Shown here: piece after piece, positions 1 through 11,300 of the stretch
Position numbering within the stretch: the first letter of the stretch is position 1
Layout of the letters: every line of letters starts with the position of its first letter
DNA from: Dastarcus helophoroides
Taxonomy: Eukaryota; Arthropoda; Insecta; Coleoptera; Bothrideridae
DNA: 64,000 nucleotides
Assembly: GCA_028583605.1 (NCBI GenBank)
Contig: CM053329.1
Span: forward strand, 40,753,661-40,817,660
Direction: 5' to 3'
Notes under the pieces: model-generated
Databases searched by the model: none
Told to the model about the DNA's origin: nothing
What the model saw: only the letters and a program-made list of their open reading frames with translations
Position numbers and translations under genes: made by a program

Positions 1-193
1 AAGTTTATACTCAAAGACTAGAAAAAATTAAAATTTAGTTATTAGATTTTCCCTTTTTGTTTAAATTTAAAGTTTTCAATTTAGACATTCAGAAGCAAAA
101 GTACATAACAATTGAAATGTTCTAGAATATCAAATAACTTGTTGTTACATATTAATATTCTTTAGGTGTATTAATTTGGTTCAAAGTTAAAGA

Positions 194-360
194 GTTGTGG
201 TGGTGTAGGGACCAGCACTTCGGACAGTCATCTCACTGGACCCGAGTTCGAATCCCAGTCGTGACATTGAAATTTTTCTACGACTTTCCTAAAGAACTAT
301 CTACAGTCCCGCGGCCAAAGTGCCATGCTTTGGTAATTTAGATCGAAGAAGGCTTTTCGA
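194..360 (+). mobile_element. tRNA-derived SINE-like sequence
   Basis: Positions 194-265 look like a degenerate tRNA. There is an A-box-like stretch (tggtgtagggaccagc) and, about 35 bases on, a good RNA polymerase III B box (gagttcgaatccc, 244-256). The first and last seven bases (gttgtgg and tcgtgac) pair with several wobbles, while the T stem is imperfect, so this is not a working tRNA. A non-tRNA body containing gtcccgcggccaaagtgcc follows. A tRNA-like head with an unrelated body is the usual SINE plan. The 3' end and target duplications were not found, so the end coordinate is approximate. Confidence 0.5.
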
Positions 361-367
361 AGCTTCT

Positions 368-475
368 ACTGAATAAAAGTAGCTCTACTGAATAGTAGCA
401 GCTCTACTGAATAGTAGCAGCTCTACTATTTAGTAGAGCTGCTACTATGTCTACTATGTCTACTACTTAGTAGAG
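368..475. repeat. Short palindromic cluster with a 17-bp-arm inverted repeat
   Basis: Repeated agctctactgaatagtagc words run into a perfect inverted repeat: the 17-bp arms 412-428 and 431-447 are exact reverse complements separated by only two bases (tt). The same tagtaga/tctacta vocabulary recurs in the satellite downstream. Nothing else is recognisable from 476 to about 875, which is AT-rich. Confidence 0.75.
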
Positions 476-875
476 CTAATAAAAAGCCGTGTGTAAAGTT
501 ATACAAAAGCCTTTACAAGGTTTCATACAGACAAAAGAGACCAATTAATTCAAATGCACATACAGGATATAGGCACAGATCGATACGAATCTAGGTAAAG
601 TTTCTATACTACTATACACTAGTAGAATCGGGAAAAGTTTCTACTATATGACAGATGTAGTAGAAAGAATCTTTCGAAGACGTCCAGCAATTAAGCAAAA
701 CTGAAAAATAAATATCTTTGTAGAAGAAGTATCCCAAATTTGCAATATGCCTTCCAACGCAAAGATAACTTTCGCATGAGTTCTAGTAAATAGTACATCT
801 AATAGAAATCTTCATAGTAGAACTAATATATACTATATAAGTATATGTAATGGAAATAGTAGTAGAAATTTTCCA

Positions 876-3800
876 AAGTGTGTATAAAGAAACAACTTGA
901 TGCGTTAGTAATACATAAAATTAATATATTTTATAAGACTTCTAGTGTATACTAGATCTACTAAAATGTACGTATGTACTGTATACGACTTTTTATGTAG
1001 TACATCTACCATAAGTTCTCCAAAGTGTGTTATGTATAAAGAAACAGCTTGAAGGATCATGAGGTTGTTAATATATAAAAGTAATATATTTTATAAGACC
1101 TCTAGTATATGCTAGATCTAGCAGAAGGTATGTAAGTACTATATAAGACTTTTTTATGTAGTAGATCTACCAAAAGTTCCCCAAAGTGTGTTATATATAA
1201 AGTAACAACTTGATAGAATCATAAGGTTAATAAAACATAAAACTAAAATATTTTATAAGACTTCTAGCATATACTAGATCTGCTAGAGTATATGTATGTA
1301 CCGTATAAGACTTTTTTATGTAGTAGATCTACCAGGTTTCTCCAAAGTGTGTTATGTATAAAGAATGATATGATTATGATTATGAATACAGAATTGATAG
1401 GATCATAAGGTTGCTAATACATAAAACTAATGTATTTTATAAGACTTCTAGTATATGCTAGATCTACTAGGAAGTATGTATGTACTGTATAAGACTTTTT
1501 TTATGTAGTAGATCTACTGGAGTTATCCAAAGTGTATTATTTATAGAGAAATATCTTTATAGGATCATATAGGTACCAATGCAGAAAACTAATATATTTC
1601 ATAAGACTTCTAGCATATACTAGACCTACTAAAGAGTATGTAGCTACTACATAAGACTTTTTTATGTAGTAGATCTACCAGAGTTCTCCAAAAAGTGTTA
1701 TGTATAAAGAAACAACTGATAGAATCATAAGGTTATTAAAACATAAAACTAGTATATTTTATAAGACTTCTAGCATGTACTAGATCTACCAGAGTATATG
1801 TGTGTACTGCATAAGACATTTTTAGGAAGTACATATACCAGGGTTCTCCAAAGTGTGTTATGTATAAAGAAACAACTTGATAGCATCCTAAGATTACTAA
1901 TGCATAAAACTAATGTATTTTATAAGATTTCTAGTATATGCTAGATATACTAGGAAGTATGTATGTACTGTATAAGACTTTTTTTATGTAGTAGTTCTAC
2001 CGGAGTTCTCCAAAGTGTGTTATTTATAAAGAAATATCTTTATAGGATCATAAGGGTACTAATGCAGAAAACTAATATATTTTATAAGATTTCTAGCATG
2101 TACTAGATCTACTAGAGTGTATGTAGGTACTACATAAGACTTTTTTATGTAGTAGATCTACCAGAGTTCTCCAAAAAGTGTTATGTATAAAGAAACAACT
2201 TGATAGAATCATAAGGTTATTAAAACATAAAACTAGTATATTTTATAAGACTTCTAGCGTGTACTAGATCTACCAGAGTATATGTGTGTACTGCATAAAA
2301 CATTTTTAGGTAGTAGCATATACCAGGGTTCTCCAAAGTGTGTTATGTATAAAGAAACAACTTGATAGGATCCTAAGGTTACTAATACATAAAACTAATG
2401 TATTTTATAAGACTTCTAGTATATGCTAGATCTACTAGGAAGTATGTATGTACTGTATAAGACTTTTTTTATGTAGTAGATCTACCGGAGTTCTCCAAAG
2501 TGTGTTATGTATAACGAAACACCTTTATAGGAGCATAAGGGTACTAATGTAGAAAACTAATATTTTTATAAGACTTCTAGCATGTACTAGATCTACTAGA
2601 GTGTATGTAGGTACTACATAAGACTTTTTTATGTAGTAAATCTACCAGAGTTCTCCAAAAAGTGTTATGTATAAAGAAACAACTGATAGAATCATAAGGT
2701 TATTAAAACATAAAACTAGTATATTTTATAAGACTTCTAGCGTGTACTAGATCTACCAGAGTATATGTGTGTACTGCATAAGACATTTTTAGGTAGTACA
2801 TATACCAGGGTTCTCCAAAGTGTGTTATGTATAAAGAAACAACTTGATAGATCATAAGGTTACTAATACATAAAACTAATGTATTTTATAAGACTTCTAG
2901 TATATGCTAGATCTACTAGGAAGTATGTATGTACTGTATAAGACTTTTTTTATGTAGTAGTTCTACCGGAGTTCTCCAAAGTGTGTTATTGATAAAGAAA
3001 CATCTTTATAGGATCATAAGGGTACTAATGCAGAAAACTAATATATTTTATAAGATTTCTAGCATGTACTAGATCTACTAGAGTGTATGTAGGTACTACA
3101 TAAGACTTTTTTTATGTAGTAGATCTACCAGAGTTCTTCAAAAAGTGTTATGTATAAAGAAACAACTTGATAGAATCATAAGGTTATTAAAACATAAAAC
3201 TAGTATATTTTATAAGACTTCTAGCGTGTACTAGATCTACCAGAGTATATGTGTGTACTGTATAAGACATATTTAGGTAGTAGATATACCAGGGTTCTCC
3301 AAAGTGTGTTATGTATAAAGAAACAACTTGAATAGGATCATAAGGTTACTAATACATAAAACTAATGTATTTTATAAGACTTCTAGTATATGCTAGATCT
3401 ACTAGGAAGTATGTATGTACTGTATAAGACTTTTTTTATGTAGTAGATCTACCGGAGTTCTCCAAAGTGTGTTATGTATAAAGAAACATCTTTATAGGAT
3501 CATAAGGTACTAATGTAGAAAACTAATATATTTTATAAGACTTCTAGCATGTACTAGATCTACTAGAGTGTATGTAGGTACTACATAAGACTTTTTTATG
3601 TAAGTAAATCTACCAGAGTTCTCCAAAAAAGTGTTATGTACAAAGAAACAACTTGATAGAATCATAAGGTTATTAAAACATAAAACTGATATATTTTATA
3701 AGACTTCTAGCGTGTACTAGATCTACCAGAGTATATGTGTGTACTGTATAAGACATATTTAGGTAGTAGATATACCAGGGTTCTCCAAAGTGTGTTATGT

Positions 3801-5660
3801 ATAAAGAAACAACTTGAAAGGATCATAAGGTTACTAATACATAAAACTAATGTATTTTATAAGACTTCTAGTATATGCTAGATCTACTAGGAAGGTATGT
3901 ATGTACTGTATAAGATTTTTTTAATGTAGTAGATCTACCGGAGTTCTCCAAAGTGTGTTATGTATAAAGAAACATCTTTAAGGGTACTAATGCAGAAAAC
4001 TAATATTTTTATAAGACTTCTAGCATGTACTAAATCTACTAGAATGTATGTAGGTACCACATAAGATTTTTTTATGTAGTAGATCTACCAGGGTTCTGCA
4101 AAAAATGTTATGTATAAAGAAACATCTTGATAGAATCATAAGGTTATTAAAACATAAACTAGTATATTTTATAAGACTTCTAGCGAGTACTAGATCTACT
4201 AGAGTACATGCGTGCACTGTATAAGACATTTTTAGGTAGTAGATGTACCAGGGTTCTCCAAAGTGTGTTATGTATAAAGAAACAACTTGATAGGATTATG
4301 AGGTTACTAATACATAAAACTAATGTATTTTATAAGATTTCTAGTATATGCTAGATCTACTAGGAAGTATGTATGTACTGTATAAGACTTTTTTTATGTA
4401 GTAGATCTACCGGAGTTCTCCAAAGTGTGTTATGTGTAAAGAAACATCTTCATAGGATCATAAGGGTACTAATGCAGAAAACTTATATATTTTATAAGAC
4501 TTCTAGCATATATTAGATCTACTAGAGTGTATGTAGATACCACATAAGACTTTTTTTATGTAGGAGATCTACTAGAGTTCTCCACAAAGTGTTATGTACA
4601 AAGAAACAATTTGATAAAATCATAAGGTTATTAAAACATAAACTAGTATATTTTATCAGACTTCTAGCGAGTACTAGATCTACCAGAGTATATGTGTGCA
4701 CTGTATAAGACATTTTTAGGTAGTAGATATACCAGGGTTCTCCAAAGTGCGTTATGTATAAAGAAACAACTTGAAAGGATCATAAGGTTACTAATACATA
4801 AAACTAGCATATTTTATCAGACTTCTAGTATATCTTAGATCTACTAGGAAGTATGTATGTACTGTGTAAGACTTTTTTTATGTAGTAGATCTATCGGAGT
4901 TCTCCAAAGTGTGTTATGTATAAAGAAACATCTTTATAGGATCATAAGGGTACTAATGCAGAAAACATATATTTTATAAGACTTCTAGCATATATTAGAT
5001 CTACTAGAGTGTATGTAGGTACTACATAAGACTTTTTTTTTATGTAGGAGATCTACTAGAGTTCTCCAAAAAGTGTTATGTATAATGAAACAACTTGATA
5101 GAATCATAACGTTATTAAAACATAAACTAATATATTTTATAAGACTTCTAGCGAAGTACTAGACCTACCACAGTATATGTGTGTACTGTATAAGACATTT
5201 CTAGGTAGTAGATATACCACGCTTCTCCAAAGTGTGTTATGTATAAAAAACAACTTGATAGGTTCATAAGGTTACTAATACATAAAACTAACATATTTTA
5301 TAAGATCTCTATTATATACTAGATCTACCAGAAAGTATGCATATATTGTATAAAAGTTCTATATGTAGTAGATCTACTAGAAGTTCTCCAAAATGTGTTA
5401 TGTATAAAGAAACAACCTGATAGGATTATAAGGTTATTAACACATAAAACTAACACATTTTATAAGATATCTATTATATAGCTAGATCTACTAGAAAGTA
5501 TGCATGTACTGCTATACGAGTTCTATATGTAGTAGATCTACTAGAAGTTCTCCAAATTATGTTATGTATAAAGAAATAACTTGATAGAATCATAAGTTTA
5601 CTAATACACAAAACTAATATATTACTATAAGACTTCTACTATACTACTAGATCTACTAGA
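876..5660. repeat. Satellite 1: ~161-bp monomers in a three-monomer higher-order repeat
   Basis: The word ccaaagtgtg or its variants recurs about every 161 bp (for example at 1020, 1181, 1342, 1848). Three monomer types alternate. One has tatgtagtagatctaccgga, one has ctacataagacttttttatg followed by ccaaaaagtg, and one has ataagacatttttaggtag. The third type recurs near 1821, 2297, 2785, 3265, 3750, 4222, 4708 and 5195, which gives a ~485-bp higher-order unit. Copies after about 5280 are more diverged, as are the first two or three. The two open frames inside (around 4020-4229 and 4522-4713, minus strand) are the same repeat read twice and are not genes. Confidence 0.92.
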
Positions 5661-7183
5661 AATTATGGATGTATTAGAGACTACTTGATAAGGTTTCTAA
5701 TACATAAAGCTTTTTAGAGAGACTAAAACTCATAGAAACTTTCGAAATGTGTCTAGTAAGTGCTAGATTGTTTCAAAAATTGAAACCGTTCCACCATACA
5801 ATCCCCACCTATTTCCTCATCGTTCTAACAGAAGCAATGTTTTCCCGTCAGCCTGTTGGTTGCTTTTGTATAAAGTGGCCAAAACGGGGTATGATTTTGC
5901 CCTCGATCCTGATCGATGCCTTCCGGATAACTCTGTGTAGTTAGCGTAATCTGAACGGGGAAAATCAATCGCCTTGTCAATCACCTTGCTTTTCTTATTC
6001 ATCAAGGCGAGAGCTTTGCGCCACACGGATTGAAAGCGCCGACGGATTTTTGTCGAAACTTCTGTCCGTAATAAAATACTGAAATACATTATTCATGGCA
6101 ACTACTCCTAAATTGATTTGGCTATTTACAATAAAACCGAAATTGGAATTTCATTTATGAGTCGTACAGTGGCAAATGCCAGTGGAAAGGGGGAAGTCGT
6201 CGTGCGGAATAAGAAGCAGAACGAGAAAAGTCAATGCTGAAGTTAGGGTTTTTAATTGACTTCATTATTAATGATGTAAGTTGCAATGAAAGCAATTTTA
6301 TGCTCGGTATGGTTATAGTTTTAAAAATCGCTTTGATGTGACAATTTTCAACTTTTAATCGATCGTTTGATTTAGCCTTAATGAGGTCAATTACGAATTA
6401 TTATGTTTGCTTTGTATTTCGTCCATAAATACTTCATAATTACGAATTTGGTTTACCTTTTTCAATTTAGCATTAGATTGCTTTTACATACAACAAATAC
6501 TTTGTTCCGGATGCCAGCGCCCACTCCTACCGAATTGTTAAGACTTCCCACTTCATATTAAAAAGCTCCGAGTATCAAAAAACGATAAAAACCCAAAATA
6601 AATGTTACTCGCGCTCGTCCCACGATCCAGAAATTAGAACCGTCGACCCGTTCGTTTTATTGGCAGAAAATCGTCGAGCGTTTCATCGCGATAGAATCCG
6701 CGAGGGAAATTCCATTTTTTTCGAATTTTACCGTCCGTCCAGATGTCCTGAACGGCTCACTTCAACCAAATTGCTTCCTTCAAATGTCAAATTTATGATA
6801 ATCGCCTCCTCGAGGACAACTCGAAAAACATAAAGATATCGCTTATCGTTGGCAGTTTTCGACCCCTCTGGAGATTACGAATAAAAACGGAATTAAGTTA
6901 TAAAATTATTCGAGCTTCAGGATCGTGCCAGAAATGGTTGTCGCATTTGTTAATTGGATTTTTTACTGGCGTAACAAGTGTGGTTTATGGTGATCTAGGT
7001 GTGAAGTTTGCAGTTAAAGAGCATTAAAAATTACTCTGCCGTGGCGGTGGGGTCATGTGATATGAATATTAAAACTGCAAACACCATTTTCTTGGAATAT
7101 TCTAATAGGTGACCTTCTGCATCATTTATGGTTGATTCATCGCGTCTGAAAATAGAGTTTTGCTTCATAAAGTACGAGTTAAA
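5661..7183. other. Non-repetitive sequence upstream of the lipase gene
   Basis: This is unique-looking sequence with a more balanced base composition than the flanking arrays. It should hold the promoter and 5' untranslated region of the gene starting at 7184, but I find no clear TATA box or initiator to mark. A 90-codon open frame on the minus strand (5817-6089) has no recognisable motif and overlaps an opposing frame, so I do not call it a gene. Confidence 0.5.
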
Positions 7184-7238
7184 ATGAAGAGTAGGTTCGT
7201 GGTAATTTCGTCTCTTTGCTTTTGGGTCTCTTTGACGG
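7184..7238 (+). CDS. Lipase-like secreted protein, exon 1 (signal peptide)
   Basis: This short exon encodes the start of a secretory signal: Met-Lys-Ser-Arg followed by a hydrophobic run (FVVISSLCFWVSLT, residues 5-18). It stops at a strong splice donor, G|GTAAGAG, with the intron starting at 7239, leaving one base of a split codon (phase 1). The next exon with a matching phase starts at 23246 after tttctactttcag and supplies CT, which makes the split codon GCT (Ala19). The joined start reads through the signal peptide into Gln-Ser-Glu-Val-Thr-Phe, a typical beginning for an insect pancreatic-lipase-like protein. Seen directly: the ATG, the hydrophobic core, the donor and the phase match. Inferred: that the two exons are spliced together over 16 kb. 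A transcript would settle this. Confidence 0.75.
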
Positions 7239-8270
7239 GTAAGAGTCTTGTTATTTTATTTATAGCATATTTTATTTATAGTGCTGAAAAAACGCTTAAA
7301 AAGATTAACATTCTTCCTGGACACTTAACATAACCTAGTTCTTACGCCGAAGGTCGAAATTACGAATTAGGAAAAAAAAAGTCAAACAAAGATTTTAGGA
7401 AAAAAAATCAGGCACTTTTGGAGACTGCTGACAGAAGTTAAAACTTAAAAACTAGGAAATAACACTTTCTTTGTGGTATAGTTCGAACCTACACTAGCAA
7501 ACACGTCAGAATATTGGAAATATTTGAAAAGAAATACTGGCTTAACTTTTTATATTTGTGATTTGGTTGCTTGAGTCGTGTGGAAACGAATCTAATATTT
7601 ATTGATAAAGAAATACACTTATATATAGTTTAAATCTGTTTTTTAAGTTTAAACTATTTAGCGTGACCATCACGCGTCACCATCACGTCTAAGTAGTAAC
7701 GTGTAACGGTGACGCAAAACCATAAGTTTACCCCTCATCTAAAATTGCTCAACAAAGATGAAAAACTTAATGTTCAAACTTCAAAGTTTGAAAAATTCGA
7801 AGATTTGAGGAAGAGCTCCAAATTTTTAAAAACCATTTTTCGATGTTTGTAGTTAAAGATTTCAATTCTAATTAAACTCGAAATTTCTAGAAAAAACTCG
7901 AAATATCTAAGTAGCAATATTTTATCGAACTGTTAATATGTTTTCAATTTTTGACGAATTTTTGGCTTTGTGATATTCGATATTTTCGGTGCATACTCTG
8001 TTGTTGTCGAAGCAAAAGTCAAACACTTTTCGCTTTAAAGGTAATAATTTTAAAAATTAATGAAAATGAACACAAATATCGTCCCTGTTTACATTCTGTA
8101 AGCCCGAAGGCAAACATTGATTCGGCTAAAATTGGGTCAAACGAGATATCGAATGCACAAGTTTGGAAAGGGTGACCTCCCCTAACACATTTATTGTCCG
8201 TTTATTAAAGGCGGGCTGCAGGCCAGTCGATTGCTTTTTCCGAGAAACAAGGATAACTTCAACTTCCTTT

Positions 8271-8380
8271 CAGCTCCATATGCAACTTCATTCAGTTCCA
8301 TGTGCAACTTAATTTAGTTCCATATGCAACTTCATTCAGTTTCATATGCAACTTTATTCAGTTTCATATTCAACTTTATT
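8271..8380. repeat. 22-bp tandem repeat, five copies
   Basis: Five consecutive 22-bp copies of cagttccatatgcaacttcatt with a few substitutions (c/t at position 5 or 6, atg/gtg, tca/taa/tta) fill exactly 110 bp. Confidence 0.9.
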
Positions 8381-8399
8381 TACATGGAAGAATCTTGCT

Positions 8400-11300
8400 A
8401 ATCTTAATTATTAACTAACAAAAACCTTTCAATGTTTAATGAAAGTCTACGTCAAACTTGTACAAGTTTTTGAACAATTTAAGTTTTTGTAAAGCTTCTA
8501 GTAGAGGTAGGAAATTGAGTAAAAAGTTCCTAAGGGTTCTGAACAAGACTACATCTAGTTAAAGTCTTTGTAAAACTTCCACAACTCTTTTTTTGTAATT
8601 GAGTCGTCTCTCCTGTCAGAGAGGACTCAATTTACGTCTTCTTGGTGCCTCTGGTATGTAGGAAATTTATGAGAAAGCTTCTAAAGGTTTGGACAGAGGG
8701 CAGATGTAATTTGCAAGATTTCTTCAGGATTTGTGATAGAGAACAGCAAACATTTACGTCTTCTAGTAGACAAGTCTTCATTAGAAAGCTTTCAAAGGTT
8801 TGGAAATAGAGCAGATGTAATTTGCAAGATTTCTTCAGGATTTATTAATAGAGAACAGCAACCATTTAAGTCTTCTAGTAGAGACAAGTCTTCATTAGAA
8901 AGCTTCCAAAGGTTTGGAAATAGAGCAGATGTAATTTGCAAGATTTCTACAGGGTTTTTGAAAACAATAACAATTCAAGACTTCATAAGTCTTCTAGTAG
9001 AGATAAGTCTTTATTAGATTTCTAATCTGGATATCTAGTAAAAGTCTTCAGTTCTTTATGGCTTTTAACAGGAAACGGATTAAACTTATTAATTTTAATT
9101 ACTAACTTACAAAAACCTTCTAGTGTTTAAAAAAGGTCTTCGTCAAAGTAGAAGGTGTTTAACATTTAATTTAAATTTTCGTAAAGCTTCTAGTATACGT
9201 TAGAAATTTAGTAGAAAGTTCCTAAGGCTTCTGACTAAGGCTGCATCTAATTAAAGTGTTTGTAAGACTTCAGAACTTTTTGTAGGTCTTCCAGAACTCT
9301 TTGTAAGACTTCCACAACTCTTTCATAAGAGAGCAGGTTCAATTTAAGTCTTCTTAGTGCTTCTGGTGTACAAGAAATTTATGAGAAAACTTCCAAAAGT
9401 TTGGAAATGGAGCAGATGTAATTTGCAAGATTTCTACAGGGTTTTTTGAAAACAATAACAGTTCAAGACTTCATAAGTCTTCTAGTAGAGATAAGTCTTT
9501 ATTAGATTTCTATTCTGCACGAATTTAGCAGATCTAATGCTTCTGAAGGAAAGGAGATCTAGTAAAAGTCTTCAGTTCTTTATGGCTTTTAACAGGAAAC
9601 GGATTAAACTTATTAATTTTAATTACTAACTTACAAAAACCTTCTAGTGTTCAAAAAAGGTCTTCGTCAAAGTAGAAGGTGTTTAACATTCAATTTAAAT
9701 CTTCGTAAAGCTTCTAGTATACGTTAGAAATTTAGTAGAAAGTTCCTAAGGCTTCTGACTAAGGCTGCATCTAATTAAAGTGTTTGTAAGACTTCAGAAC
9801 TTTTTGTAGGTCTTCCAGAACTCTTTGTAAGACTTCCACAACTCTTTCATAAGAGAGCAGGTTCAATTTAAGTCTTCTTAGTGCTTCTGGTGTGCAAGAA
9901 ATTTATGAGAAAACTTCCAAAAATTTGGAAATGGAGCATATGTAATTTGCAAGATTTCTACAGGATTTTTGAAAACAATAACAATTCAAGACTTCATAAG
10001 TCTTCTAGTAGAGATAAGTCTTTATTAGATTTCTAATCTGCGGGAATTAGCAGATCGAAGGCTTCTGAAGGAAAGGAGATCTAGTAAAAGTCTTCAGTTC
10101 TTTATGGCTTTTAACAGGAAACGGATTAAACTTATTAATTTTAATTACTAACTCACAAAAACCTTCTAGTGTTTAAAAAAGGTCTTCGTCAAAGTAGAAG
10201 GTGTTTAACATTCAATTTAAATCTTCGTAAAGCTTCTAGTATACGTTAGAAATGTAGTAGAAAGTTCCTAAGGCTTCTGACTAAGGCTGCATCTAATTAA
10301 AGTGTTTGTAAAACTTCAGAACTTTTTGTAGGTCTTCCAGAACTCTTTGTAAGACTTCCACAACTCTTTCATAAGAGAGCAGGTTCAATTTAAGTCTTCT
10401 TAGGGCTTCTGGTGTACAAGAAATTTATGAGAAAACTTCCAAAGGTTTGGAAAGAGAGTAATTTGCAAGATTTCTTCCGGGATTTTAATAAAAAAGAACG
10501 ACAATTCAAGTCTTCCTAAGTCTTCTAGTGGAGACAGGTCTTCATTAGATTTCTAATCTGCAAGAATTTAGCCGATCTAGGACTTCTGACGGAGAGGAGT
10601 TCTAGTGGAAGTCTTCAGTTCTTTATGATTTTTAACAGAGAGTGGATCAAATTTATTAATTTTAATTACCAACTAACCAAAGCTGCATCTAATTAAACAT
10701 TCTAATGTTCAAAAAGTGTTCGTCAAAGTACAAAAAGTTTTAAAATTCAATTTAAAGCTTCGTAAAGCTTCCAGTATACGTAAAAAATTTAACAGAAAAT
10801 TTCTAGGACTTCTGACCAAGGGTTCATCTAATTAAAGCCTTTGTTAAACTTTAGAACTCTGTGTAAGGCTTCCAGAACTTTTTGTAAGACATCCAGAACT
10901 CTTTGTAAGACTTCCACAATTCTTTCACAAAAGAGAAAGCTCAATTTAAGCCTTCTTGGTGCTTCTGGTGTATAAAAAATTTATGAGAAAGCTTTCAAAT
11001 GTTTGGAAAAAAAGCAGATATAATTTGCAAAATTTCTTTAGGGTTTCTGATAAAGAACAACGACAATTCAAGTTTTCATAAGTCTTCTAGTAGACAAGTC
11101 TTCACTAGATTTCTAATCAGCAGGAATTTAGCAGATCTAAGGCTTCTGAAGGAGAGGAGATCTAGTAAAAGTCTTTAGTTCTTTATGGCTTTTAACAGCG
11201 AACGGATTAAACTTATTAATTTTAATTACTATCTAACAAAAACCTTCTAATGTTCAAAAAAAGTCTTCCTCAAAGTACAAAGTTTTTAAAATTCAATTTA

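Noticed and set aside
194..265. A functional tRNA gene
   Set aside because: Only the B box is good; T stem and anticodon arm do not fold properly, so a SINE head is more likely.
876..5660. CRISPR array, because of regular repeats
   Set aside because: Repeats are contiguous with no unique spacers, in a eukaryotic setting.
5817..6089. 90-codon minus-strand frame in unique sequence
   Set aside because: No recognisable domain, overlaps a plus-strand frame, and lacks clear splice or promoter context; left as uncertain.
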